Source of the DNA: Membranipora membranacea
Taxonomy: Eukaryota; Bryozoa; Gymnolaemata; Cheilostomatida; Membraniporidae
DNA length: 64,000 nucleotides
Direction: 5' to 3'
Assembly: GCA_914767715.1 (NCBI GenBank)
Contig: OU612074.1
Span: 18,276,062-18,340,061, forward strand
The translations under genes and the position numbers were made by a program. The number at the start of each line of letters is the position of its first letter. Position 1 is the stretch's first letter. The notes below the pieces were generated by a model. The model was not told the origin of the DNA. It was given only the letters and a program-made list of their open reading frames with translations, and ran no database searches. Shown piece by piece: positions 26,235 to 38,539 of this stretch.

Positions 26235-27448
26235 CTCCAGGAGGATTCTTATCAAAATGTTACAAGTTTCAGGATTTCATCAGAAAAAAATATATCTACC
26301 ATCTGCCTTATTTATACATTATCACTGTTTATTTCTGACACCAAAAGTTTGAAGAGCCTTAGGCGATTTGGCTCCATTATACTGGTCAAGGCCATTGGTT
26401 TCAGAAACTGTAAAAATATGAACTTAAATTGTGTTGTGAAACAGTTTATCTGTACATATATTTCTTTATAGTATATATCTCACTCCAGTCAAGTATGGCT
26501 GCTTGAGAAGCATTTCATGTGTGAAAAGACAACTTCAAAATTATAAGATGACTGTGACAATATATCATATATCAAACATAGGAACCAAGTGCGACGTCAC
26601 CATTTTAATAATGATATTCATTACTTCTAAAGTTTACTAGAACGCTCGAATTCACTTAATCCATCTCTTACAATCAACATTAAACTTGTATATCACTGAT
26701 AATATTTCGCATGCCAATTCTTGCTAAACAATAAACATGCTGTAATTTCATCATTGATATATCAATTTCTACAATTCATATAATATCCAACGCGCAAATA
26801 TCGTCTTTTCAATGTCCAGTTCTGTGTGGGCAATAGCAAATTTTATGAAATAGTAGAGGTTCTTTTTGGTGCAGCCCATGTTGCATTTAAAAACATATTT
26901 TAGGTACTAAGATGTTGTGAGACATGTAGCAAGTGCTTTACAGGACATTTTCTACTGCGCTCATACAGCCCCTGCAGCACAAACAACAATTCTTTGTGGG
27001 CCTTGTGTCCTGTGGGACATGTCCGATACAGCACCTGACACATGTTCACATTTTTAGTGCCCATTCAGAACGAGATAAATTTGTGTTATGTTTATCGAAG
27101 TCGGTAGGCGAATATAGGACAAAAACAGGACACCAAACAGGACACCAACAGTTTGATGAAAGCAGATTCACCTCAGTTCGAGTCATTCTGAATTCTGAAT
27201 ATATATCTCCAGATAGTGTTGCTTGTCAGTCTTCAAACAGAACAAATGTCGGTCTCCCAATAATTTATTCTTGGTCTTTGACTACTATTTGAGTTTCACT
27301 GACAATTCTTCCATACCATTTTCAGCCACATAGCACAATATATGAATAGGATTGTGGGGCAGTGACCTTGGTGGCTGGAGGTAGTTTTTTTTTATATATT
27401 ACAAGAACATTGGTTAATTCACTTATGTCACAGCTGGGCTTTGCCCAA
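26235..27448. other. 3' flank of the channel gene, no further gene seen
   Basis: Presumably this contains the channel's 3' UTR; an AATAAA lies near 26730. The 119-codon open frame at 26933-27292 has no recognisable domain and repeats words such as GGACACCAA, so I treat it as chance. Confidence 0.45.
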
Positions 27449-27783
27449 CAGAGCCACCAGACATAAACTTTAATATACAGTGGTGGCATCAAAACATCAA
27501 GCCAGTAGCTTTGCCTGGAGTTATAAGCTCTCAAAAAGTAAGGAAGTGACTTCTTCCCCAGCCATCTGTCATAAGTAATGACAAAAGTTGTCACTGACCA
27601 ATCAGGTGCCTTCAAAATCTAACAAAGATTCAACACTCATAAAAGTTTTAGTCATCACTATTGCGGATGGCCTGGGAAGAACTTACTCCCTTACTTTTTG
27701 AGAGCTCATAACTCGATGCAAAGCTAATGGCTAGATGTTTTGATGCCACAACTGTCTATTCAAATTTATTTTTGGTGGCTCTG
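27449..27783. mobile_element. Fold-back element with ~118-bp inverted arms
   Basis: The left arm (27449-27566) and right arm (27666-27783) are inverted copies. Both carry, in opposite orientation, AGAGCCACCA, GGCATCAAAACATC, TAGCTTTGC, AGCTCTCAAAAAGTAAG and TTCTTCCC. The spacer is 99 bp. The arms differ at scattered positions, so the element is not recent. No coding sequence is present. It looks like a non-autonomous DNA element of the fold-back or MITE type; I did not find convincing target-site duplications. Confidence 0.8.
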
Positions 27784-28072
27784 CAACAGTTCAAGTCTAA
27801 AACCTGTATATCATTCCATATGCCAATTTTGTTATGCCAATCCCATGTTTGTTGACTACTCAATTAAGCATTACTTTGCAAATGAGTTGATTTTAATCAA
27901 CCATTTTTCATTCTCTCAATCAAATATCAACTTTAAAATCACGCAGGTTTTGTGCATTGACATTTATGTCTTTATTATACTAAACTGATTCAGAAGTCTA
28001 TGCATACACAACAATTGAATAATAGCTGCACGGCTCATTTTGTAAAGCATCCCACAGACTATGTCCAGATGT

Positions 28073-29505
28073 TTACCAATGATGACCTCCATGCGGCCCA
28101 CCATGCCTAGGACCAACTCCGTGACGACCACCTCCGTGACGACCACCTCCATGAGGACCACCTCCGTGAGGACCACCTCCGCGAGGACCACCTCCGCGAG
28201 GACCACCTCCGTGGGGACCACCTCCGTGAGGACCACCTCCATGGATTCCTCCAAAACCGCCTATATTAAATCCTAGATGACCTCCTATATGTGTTCCCAT
28301 GCCTGGCCCATATCCTTGTCCATATCCTTGTCCGAATCCTTGCCCGTATCCTTGCCCATATCCTCCATAATTGTTACCCATATTATATCCATAGCTCGCC
28401 CAATCAAAGCCTCCAGTATTTCCTCCTTCTAGTTGTTCTAGAAGAGAAGAATAAATAAAGGAAATGTAAAGATCAGATAATGCACCCCAGATTCACTACT
28501 AAGCTTCATTGAACTATCTGGTTGGAGAACAACAAATGTTTATTTGACTAATTATTACATTTATCATTAACTCATACAGAATTTTGGTTGACATAAACCC
28601 ACACGAACCTTAAATCTATACAAGCACTCACTTTGACAGATGAAGAAACTTTTTGTGTTGCAATTGATATACTGCGCAATGAAGCCAATAGTCCCAGGAC
28701 CCATAGCCATACATTCTCTCCCAATCCAGTAGGAATTGCCAGATAATCCTTAAAATATTAAAGGAATGTGAACCAACTTTTAGTAAGAATGTACCAGTAT
28801 TAACTGACTAAGTCTAAGTGTGCAGGTATTAGCAAGGCTAGGAGGGGATATCCGCATGTTAGAAGCTGATTTAAAACCTGTTCAAGCCTGACAATTTTTT
28901 GAGGTCATAAGATAGAAATTCAGTGGTTTGAACTCGGATTAGAAGTTTGACCACAGAGTACTTGATTGTTGAAATGCATTTATTTTCCATATCTCACAAT
29001 CCAATCAATTTTGGTCAACTAGTGCTGAATAATGCTGTTTGATAAACGAAGATACCATCTTACCATTTCTGATTCTGAGGTCGATAAGGGCTGATGCAGT
29101 AGGTTCACCATAATTAAAATCAGCAAGCCTGGCTCCATTTTGCTGACAAACTGCTTGCGACTGACCCCAAGTCACCGCATACGTGCTGAAAAAATATCTT
29201 ATACTCCCCGCAATGTACCACGAACCGGTCACATCATCTTTCTTTTCCTCTACATGGTTATCGGCATCTGGGAAATCTCCTTCAATAGCTGTATTATCTC
29301 CTGTGTCTGTGTCTTCAAGGCAAGCTACCAAGGCAATACCTATGATAATATGAATAAATATGATCACAAGGTCTAATGATAATAGTTAAATTCTACTCAA
29401 CTTTTATGAGTGTCAGGTCTGAGTCATTTCTGAGAGAGAAATTTGAAGGATGTGCTATTGAAGAGTTTACCTACCTATGATGAGTAGGATCACAAACCCT
29501 TTCAT
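28073..29505 (-). CDS. Secreted C-type-lectin-like protein with Gly/His-rich tail, 4 exons, 262 aa
   Basis: Exons (coding order): 29505-29475, 29339-29064, 28748-28632 and 28437-28073. All introns are GT-AG and phase 1, and the joined frame is 789 nt including the stop. Residues 1 to about 17 form a signal peptide (basic Lys then a hydrophobic run). Residues about 50-141 match a short C-type lectin-like domain: WGQSQAVCQQNGARLAD (68-84), YWIG (109-112) and the closing FFICQ (137-141), with Cys at 75, 115, 132 and 140. The Ca2+/sugar motifs (EPN or QPD, WND) are not seen, so sugar binding is doubtful. Residues about 146-262 are low complexity: GYGQ repeats, then HGGGP/RGGGP repeats, ending HHW. 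Such tails occur in secreted matrix, adhesive and shell proteins; a structural extracellular role is an inference. It is complete in the window, with no sign of decay. Confidence 0.88.
28130..28247 (-). repeat. 15-bp coding minisatellite (HGGGP units)
   Basis: In-frame tandem 15-bp units (plus strand GGACCACCTCCGTGA and variants) encode the His/Arg-Gly-Gly-Gly-Pro pentapeptides of the lectin-like gene's last exon. Units vary only at one or two positions (His/Arg, Pro/Arg), which suggests recent expansion or gene conversion. Confidence 0.9.
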
Positions 29506-32149
29506 GGTCTTTTGATCTAAAATGTAAACATCTACACAGTTGATCGTAAAGAATGGATATCACATATTACTCAGATACATATTGCAAAAATGATTAAATA
29601 CTGTGCAAAATCACAATAAAAAATAACACCACCGTTATGTTGAAGTTTCCTTCAAATTATTTCAAGCAGACATTGCTCTGTTCTTGTATACCATACAAAC
29701 AGAGGTAGGAGAGGAAAACTTGAGCTGGGCAGCCTTCACTCTAGCCTTTAAATGGCTGTCTGGTTGTCCCTTTGCCTTTAATAACCATTTATATTTTTAA
29801 ATAACCATCTTAGTCTATTAATCAAGTGCAATAAAAGCTAAAAAAAATGGGTAAAAGTTTTGCTTACGTCTTGTTCAATGGAGAGTAAAACACCAACTGA
29901 CAGAGCTGAATTTTGCTACATTTCATAATCAAGCTTTATGGAATAGGTGACTACTTAAAAGGTACACAAGTATGCTTTCATGCTGAGAAAGAATACCAGC
30001 AGCTTTTTCATCCGAGGCAGCGGCCTCTTTGTGGTTGGCATCAATTGAATTCTTGGAGTACTCTGAAATTACTGCACTTATCAGTGAGTGTCATTGCCCA
30101 TCAATTCAAAGGCAACAAAATCAAAGTGGAATTCAATAAATAAGATAAAAGTCAAAATAATTATCAACCCTCACATTCCTTAAGACAAATAATTAATGAA
30201 AATTTGCTCAGTTAGTCCTCATGATTGTTGATCATCGACAATGTAGAATACTATTGGGCTTATAGGCGGTTAGACTATCCTTCATATCTCAACGTGATAT
30301 ATTGCCTTTTCAGTTTCTCGGGAACTACATGTCCCATCTCAAAAATTATTTCACTGACACGTTGCTATTAGCCTGACTTATGTTTAATATCCCAAATTTT
30401 TTTAAACCCCATGTTTATACTTGATTAATTGTACATTAACTAAATTACATTGAAAACATATAGGCAGCAATGGGCAAAATGATGCAGTAAATTACGTTAT
30501 GCGTGATGAAAATCTGTTCAGTTTTACATGCAAAGCACATTGTGTACAACAATGGATCACCTTTTTTGGTGATTGTTTAGCATCGAGAGAGAAATGTTTA
30601 TGCTCATAACTTCTCTTCTATTGAATTTATCATCCAACGCCACCATCAAAACCTCTGAAATACTCTCTAGTGTAATGTAAGCTGGTGTTTATGAAATGTT
30701 GTTTAACCTATTTTCAGTTTTTTGGCTGGAAAGGAGTGCATGTTTTGGACCAAATAAATCTAGTTTAGCCACAAAAATCCAAATATCTCAAGATGTAAAG
30801 CCATAATCAATAATCGCTTCGATCAAATCTAGACAATCTCCTGCTGTTCATCATGCTGACAACAAATTTGACTGACATATTTCTGAATTTCTGATTTGTG
30901 GCTGGAAAATTTTATCCAAAATTAGTGAAAATGTGGGTTATTATTTGTTACAGTTGTGACAACCAGGATCTGTAATCTGGTAAGATTATTGATGAAAGTG
31001 ACAGTGCAAGACCAAAATGGTGTAATAAATTGGAAATTTTAGTTTCTGCATTATTGGGGTCACATGTAATGAGGGGTCAGAAATGGCCCTTTTACTATTG
31101 CAAAAATCAAGTTCAAGTCCAAAAGACAGGATGCCTAAAAATATGAAGTTTCTCTAAAATGTTGCTCCTCCAGTTAGTGCCATGCCTCCTCTATATGGTG
31201 AAAGCAAAAACTAATCAAAAACCTCAATAGCATGGCACAGAGGGCTCAATTTAAAAAGGACACTTTTTGCCCCAAAATGAACTTTCAGTGGTCACTGCGA
31301 CTCAATGACATATATTTGGGAGGTTTCAACTGTGAAAAAAACTATTAGACATGATCCCCAATACAACATTAAAAAGTTTTAAAAAGCGATGTATATAAGA
31401 TCAAATTTGTAATTCCTTACAACGCATCTGCACTAAAATTGATTCAAATTCTAAATATTTCACAGTAACTAGGCGTGTTATGTTTTTCAATTTCGATTTA
31501 TATTTAGTTGTTAATCATATCACTTCTATTTAGACATTAGACTTTAGATAATTTTATTTGGTAATATTGTCAATGACATATTACAATTATAGTGTTGGAA
31601 TGTCTCTGTTATTCAAAATTTTCATACTAACAGGTATAAAATTATTTACAAATCTGCTGGTCCTTACTTTTGGCTAAAGGTATTGGGATCTTGGGCATGA
31701 ATAGCAGTCACGATATGAGGAGTTATTGTCAGGGCATTTACTCGTTATATAATAAATGGTAAAACTCATTGACTCACTGCATTGACTCACTTTTAAAAGA
31801 TGTACATCATGAAATGTTTCATCCTCTGAGTACATCATCAGCAAGAAATTGTTACAAAGAAAGAGCAATAGGTTGTGAATAGGGAAACCACAATGTATGA
31901 ATCACTGAACCTGACAATGAGACTCTTATGAGTCCTGATACCCTGGCAGAGATCTTTCCCAAGCGTCCGCAGAATTTACTCAATTCAACAAAAACCAACA
32001 AGATGGCGTTCGCAACTGTTTACAACTAAGCGCAGAATAAACCTAATGTACTTATTTTTCTTATGATGACCATATTATTGGATAAGATGTTGTTATTGGA
32101 TAATTTGATGTTGGATGACCATTGACCTTTTTGTGTCATGCAAAAAATG
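29506..32149. other. AT-rich intergenic stretch, no gene recognised
   Basis: This should contain the promoter of the minus-strand lectin-like gene near 29506-29700. Beyond that I see no exon with splice support, no RNA gene and no clear repeat. Confidence 0.5.
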
Positions 32150-33385
32150 ATAGGCAGCCAGCCCACGATCGAGTCCGGTATGCACAGAATCTTTCTTATA
32201 ATATGGTGATAGACACATATCTTTGGAGCTTCCCATGTTGAATACAATGTTTGCTGCTAAGGTTGGAAATAATGAAGGAGGCTGCTGCGCCCAGCATCTT
32301 ATTGTCACAATGAATAGGAAGATAACGGACTGGAGGCGTTTTTTATAGTTTTATGACCATGAGGTCTTCCATTAAATGGCTTAAGATCAATATCAGGGAA
32401 AATGAATAATGCCTTATGGGAATGGGATTTTTTTTGCATCTAGAAAGATTTGGTTTTTTTCCATTGGTTTCTTAGGGTAGTCCCACTCGAAGACTATCAA
32501 ATTATCATTACAATTCCTGTCTCTTTGGTGCCAGTGTGTTTTCAGGCAATCGCTCTCTCTTTTTCTTTCCCTTTTCACACTAGGTCTTATGTCATTGCCA
32601 TATCCTAGTGTAGGTGGCTTGTGGGGGGTAGTATCCCTAAACTTTTGCCACCTTGTCAGCTTCTCTTTTTTTTCTAACAGGCAGAGGCTGATGTTTATAC
32701 TGCGCGCAAGAACACACTAGACACCCTGTGTTTATGGTCCTGATCTAAAAAGACCTGGCTAGGACGAATACCTTGCTAGTGATAAATCAGAATTCCTTTT
32801 TAATGTTCTGTGACTCAAGTATATCAATGGTTACTTGAGTTTGTGGACACTCTTAGTCATCTATGAGTCAAGCTTTCAGCAGGGCTTTCAGAGGAAAAGC
32901 AGATTTTGGTGTGGCGGTCTGTTCATTCTGGAACATTCAGCGCTTGGGATAAGATTTTGAGTGGAGGCTATTCTCTAGCTCCTTGAAAACTGGATAGGTT
33001 CTAGCAATGTGCAAAATGCCTTGGGTAAACACTGAGGGCGTGAAGGGCGCCTGGAGACAATCATGCACTTTTTCCACAAGCCTGTGATCTAAATACCTGA
33101 TATGTACAGAATTTTGATAGGGTTTGGTGATAGCTCCAGATCAGAAGCTCTCCATATTAAATGCAGCATTTGCAGATCCGGCTGAATATAATGATGGAGA
33201 CTACCGGCTTTAGCATCTTGTTGTCACACTGAATATGGGACTTTAGATCCGTATATGTTCAAACTGTGAATTTTTAATTTTTATGTCTTAAAATCTTAAA
33301 CTTTTTTCTTCTTTTTAAACTGAATGAGTAATTTTTTTTTGCATCCAGGGAGATTTGGACTTTTTTTCCATATGAATGGGTGTGC
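32150..33385. repeat. Diverged direct duplication, ~920-bp step
   Basis: Segments 32150-32480 and 33080-33385 resemble each other in order: GATAG followed by a gap and 'agcttcccatgttgaa'/'agctctccatattaaa', then 'agcatctt.ttgtcaca.tgaat', then a T-run with 'gcatc.ag..agatttgg' and 'ccat'. The spacing of about 920 bp is the same at both matched blocks. It is non-coding and old. Confidence 0.6.
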
Positions 33386-33924
33386 ACCAAGCATTTACAA
33401 CCAGGAGAACATATTCACCCCAATGAAATATAATGTTTGGCAGACATGATTCTTGGCATTCTATAAGATGCTGTTTATGTGGTGCAAAATTGATGAACTA
33501 ATTAATGCAGTAACGAAGGAAATGATTGAATGTTAACGGTGGACAATGTCAGGTAGAGGAATATTGCAGAAATTATTTCTCTCAACTGCCTCCTTACTGG
33601 TCACTTCTTGTCTGTCTGACAGGGTCAATGAAATAGCAGCCTATCAGTGGCACTTTTGAAATCTAAAGGTCGTAGTTGAAAGGGCACTACCCTGAGTTGA
33701 TTGAGAAAGTTGAAAACTTCACTTCTAGTCAATCTTGTGACATTTGTCATAATATTTTTGACAACGATAGTATCACAAAAATAGAAAACAAGCTTTTTGT
33801 ACCATAAACCCAGTTTTTTCCCTTTTTTTTTATTAGGCAGTCACACTAACGACTTGCTCATTTGTGGCTATCATAGGTTTTGATATAAATGAGGTGTTCT
33901 AGATTATTTATTTGAGTTGCTGTT

Positions 33925-34075
33925 CGGGCCTGCCTTACAGATGCAGGTTCGATTCCTAAGGAATGATGCCATTCATCCTAGCGAAGTCTGTTCAGATCGG
34001 ACAGCACACATCACGTTAACAATGGCCTCACCATGTCCCATGTTATGCAAAAAAAGTAAATAATAAAAATTTTGT
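33925..34075 (+). mobile_element. tRNA-derived SINE (A box weak)
   Basis: B box GGTTCGATTCC at 33946-33956 is preceded by tRNA-like CTGCCTTACAGATGCA and followed by an unrelated body and an A-rich tail (near 34050-34075). The A-box region is degenerate. Confidence 0.5.
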
Positions 34076-35908
34076 TGTTATGTTTGCTGACAGTGTAGTC
34101 TAAGTGCTCAGGCGGCTCCATTGCATGTTAGTGGCATTACATTATCAACCACCTGATTCCACCGTTTCGGAGAACACCTCAATGTTGTAGAAATTAGGTA
34201 TCACAGAACTATTCTGTTCCATATCTTTAACCTATAAACTGCTTGATTTTCACAGTTGTCCCATATGATTTTCAATAAATCTGTGCCGAGATGTAGTTCT
34301 CATACTTTTAATGCTCCCACCAAGGCTTTTCACTGAAGTCATGGAGCGAGCTGAGATATTAAAGGCTAAAGCTTGCACAATTTAGTTTGAAAAGTGTCCA
34401 AGTCCACAAGGTCTGACTTTGGTTAGCGGCATTGTAAGTTGTAATTGGGACTGAGAGAGAAGTTGAATGAATTATTTATGACTTACTCATTGATATAGCT
34501 CTGCTATTAGGATAAGGAAATGTAAGGTAAAAGGTGAGAAACTTTCATTCGTTCCTTGCTCAATATAAAAAATACCTTTCATAACTATCATAATTATGTC
34601 ACTGTTGCCCCTGAATCATTGTGCTATCCTTCCTAGCCACCTAGTTCACTTTTACTGTATTAAAGCGAGAGTGAGAAGAATGACAGTACTCTTGTTACTC
34701 TTTGATTGCAGTATAAGGCAGTAGAAGAAGTAGTGTAGATATTAGTACAAGTGCAGACTTGCTCTTTGTCTGTCTGCTGTGATGACTGTGTATATTCTGA
34801 TATAAAAATCTAACGGCCTGAATATGCCATAACATAACATGCCTATGTTAACCTGATTACAGGAACTGGATGTATCAAGATTCAAGGAGTTAAATACAGA
34901 TTTGCTCTGATAATTCAATACATCATGGGGAACAGGCTACCTACTGAAGGTCACTTTTCATCCGAATATCTAAAGCTTTTAAAATGTAACCAGCTGTAAA
35001 ATAAAACCAGCTCATCTCCGATATAGGGATAGTTTACAAATGAGAAGTAATGCTTATTTGTGAATTGAGTTATGGTAACTCGGATATCAGTGTGCTCCAT
35101 AATAAAACTGCAGATATAGGCGAGAGTAGTAGGCATCTTCATTAATCCGATTTATGAAACCAAACAATAATAAAATCCTGCCAAAAGTTGTACAAATTGA
35201 CTTGCTTTTTTCATGGTTTCTTTGTGCGCCGATGACTTGACCATCATTGTTGTTTAATACAGCCGATGGGTACAAGTGTGATTAAATGTTTTGTTTGTAT
35301 ATCGTGTAGCTGGTAGCCATGTTAAAGAGGTTCCAGAGTATTTTGCTGGGCTGATACTCCAAGTCAGGTGAAGTTTTGTATTACTCTCTTATCGAAAACA
35401 GTGATATAATCAGCGTCTGACTAGTGAGTCTGACCATCAGACAAGTACAAAGTTATAATGACAACACAATGATATTGTGATTTTGAGCCTCTTTTGAATC
35501 CTTACTCGCAGTGCGATTCAAGGTTTCTATCAAGGCTCCGGTTGCTCTTCAGTCTCGCTAGAATGATCATCTTTTATGTAAGTGACAGATTGAGCGCCTT
35601 TAATCTGCATTCAGCCGGTTGGCAGCTATGGCATTATCTCATTATTATTGTCGACATTGTTGTGATTATGAGGACAGATGCTACGTATACTACACCGAAG
35701 TTTAGTAGAAAGCCGAATTTAGCATACTGAGATAAATACTAGCTGTAGACTAAATCATCATCGCCCCAACAGAGAGTCAGTTTGATAACCATGTGACGGT
35801 TTTATGTCTTGTTATTTCTACTCTGCTGAGCGTTTATCTTGCAATACCAACACCATGCCGACATTGAGTTCAACATAATTTTCAACAAATCGTTCACCGT
35901 CATGTATA
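34076..35908. other. Intergenic stretch, nothing recognised
   Basis: Short open frames lie on both strands, none with domain or splice support. Confidence 0.5.
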
Positions 35909-36035
35909 GCTCTATGTTGTAAGCTATGTACAACGCTATGTATAACGCTATGAACATTGCTATGTACAACGCTATGTACAATGCTATCTACAACGCTATC
36001 TACAACGCCATGTACAACGCTATGTACAATGCAAT
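35909..36035. repeat. 12-bp minisatellite (GCTATGTACAAC)
   Basis: About nine to ten imperfect units of GCTATGTACAAC (variants TATAAC, GAACAT, CTACAAC). It would read as Ala-Met-Tyr-Asn repeats on the plus strand, but no surrounding coding frame supports translation. Confidence 0.85.
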
Positions 36036-36614
36036 GTCAAGTATAGTGTTCAATCAAACATAGATGAACATATTTCCTAGGCCCATGTTTTTTCTTATCT
36101 TGAATATTATTCTATTGACAGTCTAAATGGGGTAAAGAAAATTCTAGGAGCTGTCTGTATTAAATATCATTCATTTTATTAAGACTGTAACAGCAAGCTC
36201 AAGTAAATCAAAAGTTAGCTGGAAGTCACACCGTTCTATTTTTATTTTTTCGTGCAATCAGTTTACATAGTACATATCTCTCATACTACTTCTCCAACCC
36301 ATTTCCCATTTGTCAGCAAGGGTTGCTGATGATTTCAGGACCTTTTATTAAATTTCTATCTCACAAAAGCTAACTATCAGGAAAGTACCCTTGGGTGTCC
36401 ATGTAGGTATATTATGTTGATTGTATAACACCTTAGTCTTTCTTAATGAAATAAATGCTACATAATATTATTTTTGATCATATGACTCATGGCTAATGAC
36501 AAACTTTGAACTAATTAATTTAGTCACCATTTGTACTGCTAAAATCGTTCTAACCGCCTAATTGTCACTTGTCATGTATCAAGAGGAGTGGGTATTTGCT
36601 AGAAATTTTTTTTT

Positions 36615-37606
36615 GTCTAGCTCTTTTGGAACAGCTCAGATCTTTCCTACCAACACATTGATTGTCTCCTATGCTTCACTCAATAAACTTCCGAGAGAGG
36701 GGAGGGGAGGGGAGAGGGATTTTATTGCTTCACTATCTTGAAAACATATTGTTATATCACAAACATGTACTAATCTCTTATAAGCTTATACCCAACAGTT
36801 TATTGTTGAGTGACTGAGTGATGTCTGCTTGGTAAGTACCCCTCCGGACCTGCTGGTAGTTGAATAACAGACATAATTCATCTGATAAATCCAAAGTATA
36901 CGATGGCATCATCCACTTGTCAGACATGATACTGGACATGATATATTATGTTTGTATATTATTTCACGTAAGAGCTGAGATTAATACTGAGGATTCAAGA
37001 GGTACATATCTTTGTCTGCCTATCATAAAATCTGAAACTTGCTGGTGGGTGACTAGCAAACTTACATCATCATTCTATGAATTAAAATAATACCACTACA
37101 CCAATCAACCAGTAAGCACAGCAGACAGAATAGTCGAGGTGATGTATCACCATTATCATATAACAATATCAGATAAGATGGGATATCTTCAAGTATAGAC
37201 TTACAAGGAAAGAGAGAGACATGGTTGCAGTGATGATAAGATTAGCTAGGGGTATTTTGAAGGTTAGTTAGCAAACAGCAAGGAAAGCAAACTCAAGGAA
37301 AGTTGGACTTGTATAAGATTAGATATTCCATTTGGCAGGCTGATCCCAGTAAAACCAAATGTTCTTACCTTCAACCGGGCGCCTCAGCGTATCCTCCCTA
37401 AGATTGTCCGATGTCTTTTGGAATCCATGCTAAGAAATTTTGAAGTGGGAATAAATCTCCTTTATTTCCTCATCTGCTTTTTAACAAAGGTTCACTCAGG
37501 GAGCTCACCTGATGAGGGAGAGGGAGTTCATTGGTTCACGCATCCCCAGTGGTCTAAGCGGACTTTTTTCTTTGTGGGAACTCTATTGCTGGGTTTCAAA
37601 TTATGA
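36615..37606. repeat. ~1-kb dispersed block, copy A (full length)
   Basis: It starts with GTCTAGCTCTTTTGGAACAG and contains CAGATCTTTCCTACCAACAC, GGAAAGCAAACTCAAGGAAAG, AACCGGGCGCCTCAG and GGTTCACTCAGGGAGCTCAC, and ends near GCGGACTTTTTTCTTTG. The same blocks in the same order and orientation occur in copy C. No convincing coding sequence, and no terminal repeats identified. Confidence 0.85.
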
Positions 37607-37625
37607 GATATGCAGAGAGTCAGGG

Positions 37626-38205
37626 TGTCTAGCTCTTTTGAAACAGCTCAGATCTTTCCTACCAACACATTGATTATCTCCTATGTGTCACTCAATGAAC
37701 CCCCCAAGAGGGAGTTAATTGCTTCACTATCATGAAAACATTTGTTATATCACAAACATCTAATGTTTTTTTGATAAGCTTCTAACCAACAGTTTGTTGG
37801 TGAGCGACTGAGTGATGTCTGCTCGGTAATTACCCATCTGGACCTTCCGGTAGTTGAATAACAGACTTACATAATTCATCTGATAAATCCAAATATACCA
37901 TGGCACCATCCACTTGTCAGCACAGACATGATATTGGGCATAATGTTTGTATATTATATCAGAGCCGAGATTAATACTGGATATTTTAGAGATACACATC
38001 CTTGTCTGTCTATCATAAAATCCGAAACCTGCTGGTGGTTGAATAGCAAACTTGCATCATTATGCTATAATTTAAAAGTATACCATGACACCAATCAACC
38101 ACTCAGCACAGCAGACAGGATAGTCGACGAGATGTATCATCCCTATTATATAATAATATCAGATAAGATGGGATGTATTCCAGTAAAGTCTTACAAGGAA
38201 ACACA
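37626..38205. repeat. ~1-kb dispersed block, copy B (3'-truncated)
   Basis: It begins about 20 bp after copy A with the same GTCTAGCTCTTTTG start and follows it through 'agataagatggga...cttacaaggaaa', then diverges. Copies A and B are thus head-to-tail. The open frame 37928-38371 runs through this copy into unique DNA; I do not regard it as a gene. Confidence 0.8.
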
Positions 38206-38539
38206 TCCACAGTATGTAGACCTATATAACGGTGTACAGTCATATCGACAGCTCATAAAGTCTAAGAGAAAGAGCCGAAAAGCAATCTCCAGAAAAAGAT
38301 CTTGTTTTACCAGAAGAAAAACATTGTATTTCTCAATTGAAAGTCTGACTTTTGATAAGTGTGAGTACTAATCTTCGTAAATTCTCGTCACGGTCAATTA
38401 GGGTTTTCATAAAACTTCCTTGCAGTATGATAGGAATAAGTTTTTGAATATGTATTCTTTGATTGTTTACTTAAAATAAACCATGTAATGTCTCAGCTCT
38501 ATTGTTTTTTTGATTTAAATCGAGTTTTTTCTTCCTTAG

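Noticed and set aside
26933-27292. 119-codon plus-strand frame
   Set aside because: No domain, short repeated words, no splice partners.
28061-28276. Plus-strand Thr/Ser-rich frame over the Gly-rich exon
   Set aside because: It is the antisense of the HGGGP repeats of the spliced minus-strand gene.
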